This document shows positions 11,401-21,632 of a DNA stretch of 64,000 bases, one piece after another. The notes under the pieces are model-generated. The model ran no database searches and was not told the origin of the DNA. It saw nothing but the letters and a program-made list of their open reading frames with translations. Made by a program: the position numbers and the translations under genes. Numbering within the stretch: the stretch's first letter is position 1; each line of letters starts with the position of its first letter. Origin of the DNA: Alopecurus myosuroides (lineage: Eukaryota > Streptophyta > Magnoliopsida > Poales > Poaceae); contig CM054061.1 in assembly GCA_028641055.1 (NCBI GenBank), forward strand, positions 62,347,904 to 62,411,903. The letters are read 5' to 3'.

Positions 11401-12606
11401 TCCACAATGCAATGGGACACGGAGAAGCTAGCCCAGGCTTTTATACCTATGGATGTTGAGGTGATTCAGTCGATTCCGATTAGTACGCGCGCCCAAAACG
11501 ATTTTTGGGCGTGGCACTATGAGAGGTGTGGCCTCTTTACTGTGAGATCAGCTTACAGGATGTTGTCCTCCACTAAAGGAAGGAGAGAGGCATGGCTTTA
11601 TGGGTCGGCTTCGAGTTCAAATATGATGCAGACGGGACAGTGTTGGACTAAGCTATGGAGTATCCAAGTGCCAACAAAGATCAAAACTTTCTTGTGGAGA
11701 CTTGGGAGATTGTCGTTGCCAACGGCAGATGTCCTCCATACTCGGCACATTGCGCAATCTAAAGCGTGTGGAATTTGCGGTGCCGAGGATTCGTGGCGCC
11801 ACTCGCTCATCGAGTGTAACATGGCTCGTTGTGTGTGGTCGCTAGCAGATGAAGAATTAACTGAACATATGTCTCAGGTTCGGGAGTCTAACGCGAGGAA
11901 TTGGTTATTCACCATGGTTGATACCCTGTCAAGGGAGCAACTAATCCGGATGAGTGTGACTTTGTGGGCATTATGGCATGCAAGGAGGATGGCCATCCAT
12001 GAAGGGGTTTTTCAGAGTCCGTTGAGCACCTATCATTTTGTGGAGAATTTCATTGGTGAGCTAACTCAACTGACAGAGAATGTGGCACAAGCTCGACCAG
12101 CAAGGGCTGGTGTACCGCGGCAATCTGGCTGGATCCCACCGCCGCAGGGTATGGCGAAGGTGAATACGGACGGGGGAGTAGCACGGAAGAAGGACCGGGG
12201 AGCTGTCGCAGCTGTGGCCAGGGCTGATGACGGGCAGTTTTTAGGCGCGTCCGCGGTGGTTTACGAGGGCTTAACAGACCCGGAAACTTTGGAAGCTTTA
12301 GCGGTAAGAGAGGGACTTAATCTTGCACAAGACCTCCAGCTGCAGAAGTTTCGAGTGGCAAGTGATTGCCTTTCAGTTATCAATGCTTTGAAGGAGGAAG
12401 ATAGGGGAAGATACAGCAGTATCACACATGAAATAATAGCGACAACGGCTTCCTTCGACGAGGTGGCGTTTGTTCATGAGCGTCGAGAAGTGAACAAGGA
12501 ACCTCACTGTCTCGCCAAACATGTTTTGGGTTCGTCTTTTGGTCGTTTTGTCTGGCTTGTGGAGCCACCGGTGGGCGTTTGTATACCTAGAATTGTAACC
12601 GACTAA
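8473..12606 (+). CDS. LINE ORF2: endonuclease, reverse transcriptase, RNase H
   Basis: This 1377-residue polyprotein makes the nick and copies the LINE RNA. An APE-type endonuclease fills about residues 1-230, with YNCRG (N7), E36, GDFN (D137, N139) and SDHCP (D223, H224) all kept. The reverse transcriptase follows at about 480-760, with LDMRKAYDRV, RQGDP and the catalytic FADD at 691-694. A zf-RVT zinc-binding region lies near 1060-1130. A plant-type RNase H begins near 1230 (TDGG with D1233, then EALAVREGL and ASDCLS). All catalytic motifs look intact over the full length. The ATG at 8473 overlaps the ORF1 stop. An RNase H at the C terminus separates this lineage from the LINE at 14279-21632. 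Confidence 0.94.
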   Translation: MSAMSYNCRGLGGAATVKEIRDLARRHAPTVLFVLETQLHKKRVERLAPSLGFDNGFAVSSSGRSGGIGVFWNNNISLEILPYSQYHIDAIVKEGGEDPWRITGVYGEAQTAERHKTWEMLKYIRSASDLPWVCLGDFNEVLHRHEHVGVQERSAVQIAGFRDMVDVCGLQDLGYQGTSWTFEKKVTGGSYCQVRLDRGLADTEWVARFPLATVKHLTAASSDHCPILLTWREQGPVPRRRGNELGFRYELMWERHEDFQPSLEQAWNARGKAETLPELQEKLSAFTGELQNWARNSFGSVRSEIQSLRHELKTLREDPTRAGPTHAELKIVDRLVELDYREEIMWRQRSRVQWLSEGDKNTRFFHLRASQRKRRNRITRLRKPNGEVTEDPAEMEVLTNDFYSNLYRAEGTEEMRAVLDCVPSRVTEQMNASLISSVKEKEVKDALFQMFPTKAPGPDGLPAHFFQRNWAICGEEVTNIVIRVLKGEDDPTVFNKTLIVLIPKVEKPEDLGQYRPISLCNVIYKIASKVLANRLKQILPEIISDEQSAFVPGRLITDNIITAYECLHFMKRNKAIKHRFCALKLDMRKAYDRVEWEYLREIMLKLGFHQSWVVMIMRMVSTVTFSVMLNGDRLEEFRPTRGIRQGDPISPYLFLLAAEGLSCLLKNRSESSNLQGLKVATTAPAVNHLLFADDSLLFIKANVASAREARDTLQLYCRASGQRVNLEKSSIFFSKRCPETIKQELKVILNVQNESLSVKYLGMPSSVGRSSNGAFKYLKDRVWQKVQGWMEQCLSVGGKEVLIKSVAQAIPTFSMSCFKLPRGLCEHINTMIRNFWWGSKDGKRKMCWVSWEEMTKPKYAGGMGFRDIELFNLALLARQGWRILQQPETLSARILKAVYYPSTDFLNAEVGAHPSQVWRALMEGKEVLQQGLIRRIGTGMDTHPWNDNWLPRDGALRPVACISDDPPHRVAAFIDQSTMQWDTEKLAQAFIPMDVEVIQSIPISTRAQNDFWAWHYERCGLFTVRSAYRMLSSTKGRREAWLYGSASSSNMMQTGQCWTKLWSIQVPTKIKTFLWRLGRLSLPTADVLHTRHIAQSKACGICGAEDSWRHSLIECNMARCVWSLADEELTEHMSQVRESNARNWLFTMVDTLSREQLIRMSVTLWALWHARRMAIHEGVFQSPLSTYHFVENFIGELTQLTENVAQARPARAGVPRQSGWIPPPQGMAKVNTDGGVARKKDRGAVAAVARADDGQFLGASAVVYEGLTDPETLEALAVREGLNLAQDLQLQKFRVASDCLSVINALKEEDRGRYSSITHEIIATTASFDEVAFVHERREVNKEPHCLAKHVLGSSFGRFVWLVEPPVGVCIPRIVTD

Positions 12607-12636
12607 TAAAGCTAGCTTTTGTCTCAAAAAAAAAAA

Positions 12637-12651
12637 TGGAATACGATAGCT
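12637..12651. repeat. 3' target-site duplication of the LINE
   Basis: This is an exact copy of TGGAATACGATAGCT at 6977-6991, immediately downstream of the A tail. Confidence 0.92.
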
Positions 12652-12936
12652 CTCCATATTCGGGTCAAACACAGATTAGTGACTACACAAATTGCGACCG
12701 CGAAAAGAAACCAAACACGAGGAAAAGACATGAAATGTTTTTTATTTTCACTTACGGGTGGCATAGGTGGGTGATTTATATCAACTTTGAGGACATTTTT
12801 AGTGAAGTACCAACTAACCAAGTAACCAACCAGGAAAGACTTCATGCTTTTATTGTTAGGTAAAGATTAGACGACAGATTTGCTAAATTACTGTAGACGT
12901 AACAGAACAACAGATGAGCATAAGGGTGCTTTTGCT

Positions 12937-13237
12937 TGCAAACCAACCTGTGGTTGGATGGTTAGAAGAGTGTTTGTGCCCCTAGCCCACCAGAGTTCAA
13001 ATCTCAGGTTTGACACTGTGTGTTGCATTTAGGCGGAATTTTCTTTCAACGAGAGGCGACGTTCCCGTCGACAGCGAGGCGCATGTGGTGACTTCGTCAA
13101 TTTCAAGACCCCGCCGGCTTAGTCTCTCAGAGGTGCTCATAGGGGTAGTGTGTGCGTGTGTGCGTTCATATAAGTGAGTGTATGCACGTGTGTATGAGCG
13201 TTTGCGTATGTACTGTGTTTCTCAAAAAAAAAAAAAA
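12937..13237 (+). mobile_element. tRNA-derived SINE, copy 1
   Basis: About 300 bp starts with a tRNA-like head holding an A-box-like stretch (TGGTTGGATGGTTAG, from 12951) and a B box (AGTTCAAATC, 12994-13003). It continues with a GTGTGCG/TGTATG-rich body and ends in 'TTTCTC' plus an A tail of about 15 bases. The flanks share GGnTGCTTTTGCT (12924-12936 and 13238-13250, one mismatch), a likely target-site duplication. A second copy lies at 32251-32547. The internal polymerase III promoter is that of the SINE; no functional tRNA is encoded. It sits about 300 bp upstream of the TATA box of the first peptide gene. Confidence 0.85.
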
Positions 13238-13553
13238 GGCTGCTTTTGCTGTAAAAGGAAAGAACGCCTAATGATAGGCAATCTCCCGGAGGAATGACAA
13301 AAATATGGAAACGTTTTCTCTCAGATTATACGCATCCATACGGCCAGCAACAGATCTCGCAGCCTGGCTGGGCTACCGGATATGCCAAATATTCCTGATT
13401 GTGCGAGCTCATAGTTAGGAATTAAACATCCCACTTACCAAAACGCCTGTAAACGTACATACTCCTACTTCAGAGGTCAATGGAAAATACATATGTCGGC
13501 TATGCGGGTTGAAACCATAACGTATCTCTCTCGTGATCAAGGTTCCTACCCCT

Positions 13554-13562
13554 CTATATATT
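13554..13562 (+). promoter_or_regulatory. TATA box of MEG1/ESF1-like gene A
   Basis: The sequence CTATATATT lies 95 bp upstream of the ATG. The same motif, followed by the same 'gaggagc', lies 66 bp upstream of the ATG of the paralogue (57511-57519), which supports it as the conserved core promoter. Confidence 0.65.
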
Positions 13563-13656
13563 GAGGAGCAAAGGGGGATCGTGCTTGATCGTATACGTCG
13601 CCGTCCTCTCGCTTCGCAATCTCAGCTCGCTCGGTCATCAAGATCCAGTACGCGCG

Positions 13657-14124
13657 ATGGGGAGCCGTCTGGCGTACGTGATGGCCGTCCTCTTCATCGG
13701 GACAAGCCTCGCAATGATCGGACAGCGTAAGCGAATATTCACCGTCCTACTCTTTTCTTCTTGCTAGCTAGTCTCTGTTGTATTGTGTACTGACAAACGC
13801 ATATGCTAATGTTACTGTGCAGTAGATCGCGTGGAGGCCGGGAGGAGCTACCGAGGCGGCGTCATCGGTCACGCCAACATGACAAGCACTACTGCGACCG
13901 CGCCGTCGCTAGACGAGAGCAAGCTTCAGCTCAAGTTCTGCGTCAAGAATGCTGGTTGTAACTACACTGGAGCTGTGAGCTTTATCGTGGATTGCGTCTG
14001 CTGCCTCACGCTGCCCGATACCCCGTGCTACAATACGCACGACGAGTGCGAGGACGCCTGCCCCCTCTGCGACCCGGACTGCCCCACCTATCCTCCTCCG
14101 CCGCCGGCAAAGCTACATGCGTGA
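13657..14124 (+). CDS. Secreted cysteine-rich peptide, MEG1/ESF1-like (copy A)
   Basis: I model two exons, 13657-13726 and 13823-14124, joined over a 96-bp GT-AG intron, giving 123 residues. Residues 1-23 form a hydrophobic signal peptide (MGSRLAYVMAVLFIGTSLAM). The mature part has 10 cysteines at 63, 69, 81, 83, 84, 92, 99, 103, 106 and 110, with the signature CVCCLTL...PCY...EC...CPLC. This pattern resembles the maize MEG1 / Arabidopsis ESF1 family, small secreted peptides made in endosperm transfer or embryo-surrounding cells. NMT (42-44) and NYT (70-72) are possible N-glycosylation sites. The ATG is chosen because it opens the signal peptide and is matched in the paralogue. The acceptor is a CAGTAG tandem. 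Family membership is by pattern; another secreted cysteine-rich class is possible. Confidence 0.75.
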
Positions 14125-14434
14125 CTTGATGAGTAGTGCTGGGTGAAATCGCTGCGTGTTTCGAGAGACTTTTAGCTGATCGTGCATGAGATGAAGTAGT
14201 AGTCGCTCGCTGCTGTTTTTTTCTTCTTCTTTCGATATTGGATTATTGCTGCTATATTTTTTGATGATCGAATAATGCACTCATGGCGGCTGTTTTTTTT
14301 TCTTTCGATAATGGATTGCTGCTATATATTTTCTTTTTACATTATTACTTAATGTAATATTACACCCAGCCTCTGCATATCGAGATGATCCAAAATTTAG
14401 AAATAAGGCGAATTACAAAAGAAAGTAAAAACGC

Positions 14435-17400
14435 CTAAGATGTTGGGGGACCAATCCGCAAATTATGCTGCCACCCATGCTGGGATAAAAAATCCCTCGC
14501 CGTATCCTCCAGCCTGGTACACACCTCCAAGAAAAGATCCCGGTGCTCCATACTCTGCAGCGGAATCCAAGTATGGAGAATAGCTGTAGTCCTGAAGATA
14601 ATCTGTAATAAAGAACAATTTTTATCATTGAAAACCTTGTCATTTCTACAAAGCCACAACGACCAAATCACGGCAAGCGCTGCCATCCTAATAAGTGTCT
14701 TAAACCTTTTATCTACACCATTTAGCCAACTCCTAAAAATATTGGCAATGCTGGATGGTGGATATAAGGTAGAACCTATGTGAATGATTGACCATATAGA
14801 ATTAGCAACTGTACAGTCGAAGAACAAGTGTTTTATTGTTTCGTCTTTATGACAGAAAACACACTGTGTACTACCATACCAATTACGTTTTGCAAGGTTG
14901 TCTTTAGTTAATATGACCCCGCGACGAAGATACCATGCAAAAACCTTATTTTTTAATGGTATCTTCATCTTCCAAATTTTCTTATTATTATCCATTGGCC
15001 TGTCTGGTTGTAAGAGCGCCTCATACATCGAGCTCACCGTGAATTTACCATTTGAGTGTAAATTCCATCTGAACTCATCCACACCCTCTGTCAGTTGGAC
15101 TGCCAACAATCGATGAACTAATTCATTCCATGCTAACAGACGTACCCCGACCAGGTCTCTCCTGAACGTCACACTTGGTGGGAAATTTTCCAACACCGTA
15201 GCAATCATATCGCTTTTGTGTCGTCCGAGAACTATGTTGTATAAAGCTGGATATTGTTCTCGGAGTGTGGTAGAACCTAACCACTTATCCTCCCAAAACC
15301 TTATCTCAGAACCATCTTTAATGGAGAAAGATCCTAATGGAAAGAAAAATTTCTTTGTTGCCATTAGACCAGCCCAAAAGTGTGAATCACCTGATTTCCA
15401 TGAAACCTGGGAAAGCGCTCTTGAGCCTATATACTTTCTCCTAAGAATAGTTTGCCATATCCCATCTTCAGTAAGGAGCTTAAACAACCATTTACCAAGA
15501 AGAGCCCTATTCTTTACCTGGAGGTCATGAATCCCCAAACCACCGTGGTCTTTAGGGCGGCACACTACATTCCATTTGGCCAATCGGTATTTTTTCTTCT
15601 CACCATCCCCTTGCCAAAAAAACCTTGATCGAAAATAATCTAATCGATGCAAGACCCCTTTTGGTAGTTGGAAGAAGGAAATCATATACAGCACCATATT
15701 ACTTAGTACTGAATTAATGAGAACCAACCGCCCACCCAAGGATAGTAGTTTTCCTTTCCAACTACACAACCTTGCCTGGATTCTTTCCTCAACATGTTTC
15801 CATTGAGCGATCGTTAGCCTCCTGAAATGAATCGGGATGCCTAGATAGCTAATAGGAAAAAGACCCTGACCACATCCAAAAAGCTCGGCATAAAGGTCAG
15901 CGTCATCTTGAGCGTCACCGAAACAAAACAACTCACTTTTATGATAATTGATCTTTAGACCAGATAGCTGTTCAAACGCTGAAAGGATCAGTTTCAGGTT
16001 TTTTGCTTTTTCCATGTCATGATCCATAAAGAGAATTGTGTCGTCTGCATATTGAAGGATAGATAACCCCCCATCCACAAGATGAGGTATTACCCCTTCA
16101 ATTTGACCCTCAAGTTTTGCTCGCTCAATGATTATGGCTAACATATCAGCCACAATATTAAATAATATGGGTGATAATGGGTCGCCTTGCCGTAACCCTT
16201 TTTTCGTTTGGAAGTATGGACCAATGTCATCATTGACTTTGATAGCCACACTACCCCCCGAAACAAAGTTACGTATCAATGAACGCCACTCCTCGGAGAA
16301 TCCTTTCATCCTAAGAGTTTGTTGAAGAAATGACCACTTGACTTTATCATAAGCCTTCTCGAAGTCAATTTTAAGAATCACTCCATTCAGCTTCTTACGA
16401 TGCATTTCATGGACTGTTTCATGTAAGACCACCACCCCATCCAGGATGTTACGTCCTTGCATAAAAGCTGTCTGAGTCGGGCGGACCACATGATCTGCAA
16501 CCGTATTAAGCCTTATTGTCGCGGACTTGGTGAATATCTTGAAGCAAACGTTAAGAAGGCAGATAGGTCTATACTGTTGAATCCTCTCCGCTTCATTAAC
16601 CTTTGGCAACAAAATAATTTCCCCAAAATTAATTCGAAACAGCTCCAATTGTCCAACATGTAAGTCATGGAACAACTCGAGCAAATCTCCTTTAATCATA
16701 ACCCAAAAATGCTGATAAAACTCAGCTGGAAATCCATCCGGACCCGGAGCTTTATTATGTTCCATTAAGAAGACCGCTTTTTAACCTCCTCCTCGGAATA
16801 CGGAGCGGCAAGATAAGCGTTCTCCTCATCGGAAACCTGGGAATATCCTCTATCCGAGATTCGTCCAGTGAGAAATCACTCTCATCGGGCTCACCGAACA
16901 GATTTTTATAATACCTCGTGATATAATTTTTTAACCGGTCATGGCCTTCAATCATGCCCTCCTCCTGATCGAGAGAGTGAATGAGTTTTTTCCTATGTCT
17001 GCTATTAGAAAGACTATGGAAATATCTCGTATTCGAATCTCCCTCCAGTATGAATTGAGCCTTTGATCTTTGGTACCACTTGATCTCCTCGTCACGGAGG
17101 ATCCCCACCATCTCCGCATTAGATTTTTTTTTAATTCGATCTCATATGTGGAGAGCGGTCTCCATTCCGCAAGAGACTCTAGCTCATCAATAATTGCTGA
17201 CAACCGGATTTTCTCTCTTTTGAGAAGTCCAACCAAATGTCTTGCCCAGCCCTTTAGGTGTTTACGCAAAGCGCGTATTTTATTATTCCACCTATCCAAA
17301 GGGGTGGCTCCATTGACCGGACGCGCCCATACCTTCTTAACCATATCATCAAAACCATCACGATATAACCATCCCAGTTCAAATTTGAACTGATGAGAAC

Positions 17401-18121
17401 GGTGGATGTTTTTTGATCCAGTGGTTAATAGTATGGGGGCATGATCTGATAATGCTTCAATACGTTCAAGAACCCTTACTGAGGCCATTGGAAATTTAGA
17501 TTCCCAATCAGCGTCCATCAGTACACGGTCCAACTTCTCGTATGTCGGCTCTGGTAGACTATTAGCCCAAGTGAACTGTCTCCCAGGCATTGTTACCTCT
17601 TTTAAATCAAGACTGTCAATTACAGCGTTGAATAAAAGGGGCCAATGATTATCAAATCTGCCTCTACTCTTCTCGTGTGGGAACCTTAACAAATTGAAAT
17701 CCCCACCTATAAGTATAGGATAAGGGTTATCTTTTGCTAAATTCACCAGCTCACGAAGAAAAACAGGCTTATGCTCATCCTGGGCAGCACCATACACGGT
17801 GACAAGGCTCCATTTGAAGTTATCAGCTTTGTTACGGATGTGAAACTTTATATGAAAGTCCCCTTCCGACGAAGCTAACACATCCATGGTATCCTTTCTA
17901 ACACCAAGTAAAATGCCCCCAGAACGTCCCCGAGGTGGACGTGAAACCCATGCAAAGTCCACACCTCCAGATAGGCGGTTAAGTAGACTCGTCGAGAAAT
18001 CACGTTTTCCAGTCTCAGAAATACCCACAAAATCCAAGTTATGATCCCGAATAGAATCCGCAATACGAACATGTTTAGCCAAGTCCCGAAGACCTCTGTT
18101 GTTCGAGAAAATGCCATTCAT
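14435..18121 (-). pseudogene. LINE ORF2 (endonuclease and reverse transcriptase), frameshifted
   Basis: The reading starts at the ATG at 18121 and runs through an APE-type endonuclease to about 17120 (SETGK, SGGILLG, GGDFN and SDHAPI are visible). A frameshift in a homopolymer near 17120-17130 moves it to the frame 17111-16755 (KAQFILEGDSNTRYFH). A second frameshift near 16840 leads to the frame 16765-14435, which holds the reverse transcriptase (APGPDGFP, IDFEKAYDKV, RQGDPLSP, YADD) and a zf-RVT segment (CVFCHKDETIKHLFFDC). The endonuclease start reads SNNRG where SWNxRG is usual. There is no RNase H domain; the frame ends soon after the zinc region. It cannot make a functional protein. Confidence 0.88.
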
Positions 18122-21100
18122 CGGGAAACCATTGGAGATGTGGGAACATTTGCCTTTTTCTTAGGCGATTTTTTCTTTTTCAAAGAGTCAGATTTAGACT
18201 TACGGCTTGATGCTTTTAGATCATAAGCTGAACTTAGCACCGCCTCGTCCAATCCCCCATCTGAAACATCCCCAATCAAATGATCGAGAAGCTGGACATC
18301 AATCGTGTCATGCAGCTCGTCCTCATTCAACTGTGGAGAAGAAGACTTAGCCGAAACTTTTGGTATGACTGTTAACCGGTCATATTCCATACCGATAGTA
18401 GACAACTTGGCAGAAATAGTAGCAGATGATAAAGCAAGAAAAGATTTATCTCGCACTCCCGTACCTGCGTAGTCGTTGTACATCTCGGCCTTCCGCCTCA
18501 TGGCCCTCGTCATCGCGTCCTCATCAGTGCACGAGGATCCGTCAGGGGCCACAACATGCCTCTTGCTCCTCCATAGAGTCGACTGCGCGGGTGTCGGACA
18601 AGTCGAAAAATCCGACACCGCACTGCCGTACCCATATAACTCCTGATGGCTAGCAGCCGACGATCCACCTCCAAATGCAGCGATCGAGCCAGCCACTGCA
18701 CCTGTCCGCTGGGGCCCGTCAACCGGCCCGGCAACACTGAGCGGCGCACCGCTATCCAGTGCCGCGGGCGACCGGGAAGACACCCAATCGGGACTGTGCG
18801 ACGGCGCCGACCCTCCAGTCGCGAGAGGAGCTAGCCCACCAGCCGAAGTGGGTTGGGCTGTGGACGCCCCCATCCGCTGGAGCTCACCCGCCGAGCCAGC
18901 AGAAGCTAGCGACGGCGAGCTCGCCACCGCTGCAGGCGACGGAGTAGGCTCCCACACAGGCGCCAAACGCTCCCGGCCCGCTGGAGGAGAACCCTGGCCA
19001 CTCGTGACCACATCCTGGCCCAACTGGATCCGGGTATCGCTACCAGGACAACCAGAAACAACAACCGCGTCCGCCGAAGCACCCCCTGAAAGAGAAGGAA
19101 CCAAAACATTGCTTGTACCCTTATTTACCGGACCAGGAGCTGCGGACACTGTTGGAGAAGATCCAGACCAATCCACATTGCTATCCCTCGACGATTGTAG
19201 ACCACGCGCCATAGCCACAATTTCTTTACCCCTCGGTGTCTGTGGGTTGGGATTGAGAGGCGTCACAGCATAACCAGTAGGAACCAGAACCGTCGAGAGC
19301 AAATTGACCGTAGACGTGCCCGGACCTGAAGAATCTGCCTGAGGCATGGGAATATCCCCATCCACTACAGCCGCTGACTCACGAACACCCGAGACATCAC
19401 GGTTATCCTCCTCCATCCCATGAGCATCATCCTCCTTATCATCCCGCCTCCACATGAACGGAGAGAAATCTGGCTCGGGAACGTAATCCACTGTCTCCTT
19501 ATCGAAGCGGAAAGTGTACCCTTTTAGGAGAAGAAAAGCATCCGACTTCACCACCTTTGAGTTGAAGATACCAACATCCCTCATAGCCACGCGAATACGA
19601 ATAACATTGCGTCGACGTAGCGCCAAAAGATCCACATCAAGAGTCTTGCCAATGAGAGTCCCCACCGCCCAAAGACCAAGGAAAATGTCTCAGCGTATGA
19701 GGAACCCCAGCCATGTGAACCCAAGTGGTGCCAAGCTCATCAGTGTGCATGACCTCCTCCTGCCTCCAAGCTTTAAAAGTCACCCTGGACTGGCTATTAG
19801 GCACACGCAACTCAAAATCATCCACACTCAGTAAATCAGACATGGACGGAAAGTTAATCAAGAAAGAATTTTCTTCATGCGGTATAGCCTCCCACCTCCA
19901 TGCAGACTGCACCGGACATAGCCTAGCCATCAGACTCTGAATCACCTCCGCAGACACACTAGGCCCAGTGACTGTAGCTCTAGCAATTGGTGACGAACTC
20001 GGAGCCAGGTGGGCTTTGAACAGACTATCTGGCAAGTGGCTGAACATCGTCTCCTCACTCCCTATACCTCCCAACCCAGCATACTGTTTAGGCAACCGGA
20101 GAACTGGACATCGATAAGTTGGATGAACGATCTTGTCACAAATAAGACAGTAGTGATCCACAGCGCACTCCTTAGTATCATGCGAGTCCACCTTACAAAA
20201 CACACATCTTTTCTTTTTAGTCCGAACAGCCCCCGTGGCAGCACTCACCACAGCAGGAGCAACAATGACCGGCGCCGTAACCTCCACCAGGCCAGTCGGT
20301 GCCTCCGAAGTGACAGCACCAGACTGCGCCGCCACGGAAGCCGGCTGCACGACCTTCTTCTTTTTCGGTTTTCTCTTGTTACTTTTAGCAGTAGCAGCAG
20401 GGACGCCCAAGGTGAATGGAACAGTGACCACCGACGTCTGGTTCTGATTCATAGCCACAACAGGAGAAGCCACCACCGGCTGCACAACCGGCACTGCAGC
20501 GAGCACCGAACCAGGACCTGCGGCACGACCAAAAAGCATCGCGGGGCGCGTGACCGCAGTTGCCAGCCCGTAAGGCGCCGAACCTCCAGTCGAAGCAGCA
20601 TCCACCGGTGTCTCCTGCGCCCGTCCATCCACGCGGTTCGGCACCATCCCCGACCTGGTCCGTGGCTGCGACGCAACCACTTCCGCGAACGAAACCGGGA
20701 ACAACGGCCGTCGCTCCTTGCTCGAAGAAAACACAGACGATGTTGGCGGCGGCTCAGAAGTTGCAGGAGGCGGCGATCGATGGACGGAATCAGCGATCTG
20801 TTTTTCTGAACGTGTTCTCCACAGGCTTGCAAAACAACGCCCCAGGTAGGCCCACGGCTTCGGCAGGCCCTGCTCCTCCTGCGCCTGGGCCCGCGTTGAC
20901 TGCCCCGCAGATGCTGCGTGATTCTCGTGATCCGGGATCACCGACACCTTCCCAGCCTCGGATTGAACGACATCCGATCCAGCAACCGGCGACGACGGGA
21001 AGAACTGATCGAGGACCGGCACCGGCGTAACACGGGGTGGAGGGAACGGACCACGCCAACCCAGCCGGATCGGTTTCGTCACTTCGAATCGGACCGGAGG

Positions 21101-21502
21101 CACCGATGGCCGCCGTGGCAACTGTGCCGCTGTCGCCGCTGGACTGGCAGATGCCATCCGAGCCGATGGGCCACGGCGCTCCCACTCTCTTGACGCCGGT
21201 GTAGGGTACCCGATGTCCCGCCAGAACGCGTCGGCAATCTCCTCGTTGGACCTCCTGACCTTGCGCTTGACCGTAGTCCAGCCCTCCTCCGGCGAGGTCG
21301 GCGCATCCCGCTCCTCGAGAACTTGCAGAGCCGCCTCGAACGGAGCTTGCGACGAGCACTCATCATCTTCTGAGCACTCCTCCACGAGGCCAGAGATGGA
21401 ACCCGCACAGGATCCCTCCGGCGAGCTGCCGCCCACCCTCGACGACGAGAGCCCTTGCGGTGGCAGCGTAAGCCGCCGACGCCGCAACGCATCAGTCGCC
21501 AT
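18118..21502 (-). pseudogene. LINE ORF1 (zinc-knuckle RNA-binding protein), frameshifted
   Basis: The likely start is the ATG at 21502 (MATDALRRRRL), close to the element's 5' end. The first ~550 residues are low in complexity (Ser, Ala, Pro), then come two zinc knuckles, CVFCKVDSHDTKEC and CLICDKIVHPTYRC, and a DUF4283-like segment. An extra base in a T run on the minus strand, near 19682, shifts the frame just after VPHTLRHF. The other frame continues from 19665 with VGTLIGKTLDVDL and a 500-residue Ser/Pro-rich tail to the stop at 18118. The protein was unusually long for a LINE ORF1, over 1000 residues before the break. Confidence 0.82.
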
Positions 21503-21632
21503 GGAGTCCCCTGAAGCTCCCAGATCTGTAGCAGCAGATTGCCCGCACCCTGGTAGTTCCAGTAGAGAGAGGAAAGCCCGCCGGCGGCCTTGCGCTGCCG
21601 TCGCTCGCCGACTAGTTCGCGCCGCAGATGGC

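Larger units (their letters stand above)
6992..12636 (+). mobile_element. Full-length L1-type LINE with intact ORF1 and ORF2
   Basis: A 5.6-kb non-LTR retrotransposon runs from a GC-rich 5' leader (6992-7177) through two complete ORFs to a 12-base A tail ending at 12636. Perfect 15-bp target-site duplications flank it. ORF1 and ORF2 overlap by the tetranucleotide ATGA at 8473-8476, the arrangement expected when ORF2 is translated by termination and re-initiation. No frameshift or stop breaks either ORF. Full length, intact frames and an exact TSD together suggest a fairly recent insertion that may still be competent; activity itself cannot be read from the sequence. Plant L1 elements move by target-primed reverse transcription. 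Confidence 0.93.
13238..14278 (+). repeat. Duplicated gene block A (promoter, gene, 3' flank)
   Basis: This block and 57270-58200 are diverged copies of one segment. The similarity covers the upstream region (for example 'aggcaatctcccgg' at about 13277 against 'aggcaatctaccgg' at about 57332, and 'aacagatctcgcagcc' in both), the TATA region, both exons, the intron and the 3' flank. In this copy the 3' flank is interrupted by the minus-strand LINE and continues at 21633-21690 with 'cgcacaaattatatatc', the counterpart of 'cgcacgaattaaatatc' near 58163. Confidence 0.85.
14279..21632 (-). mobile_element. Degenerate L1-type LINE on the minus strand
   Basis: A 7.35-kb LINE reads right to left. Its 5' end is at 21632 and its 3' UTR passes through 'gatatgcagaggctgggtg' (minus, near 14370-14390) to an A-rich end near 14326. 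TGATCGAATAATGC occurs at 14265-14278 and 21633-21646, a 14-bp target-site duplication. Bases 14279-14325 look like a local copy of 14207-14256 rather than LINE sequence. ORF1 and ORF2 overlap by ATGA at 18118-18121, as in the LINE at 6992. At least three frameshifts show it is dead. It landed in the 3' flank of peptide gene A, about 140 bp past the stop codon. Confidence 0.88.

Noticed and set aside
12937..13010. tRNA-like A and B boxes as a possible tRNA gene
   Set aside because: The sequence cannot fold as a complete tRNA and continues into a SINE body with an A tail; a second copy exists at 32251.
20009..20809. 266-residue plus-strand frame rich in Arg and His, and neighbouring plus-strand frames at 18848-19273 and 21213-21635
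   Set aside because: They are opposite-strand shadows of the LINE ORF1, caused by its GC-rich, Ser/Ala/Pro-rich codons.
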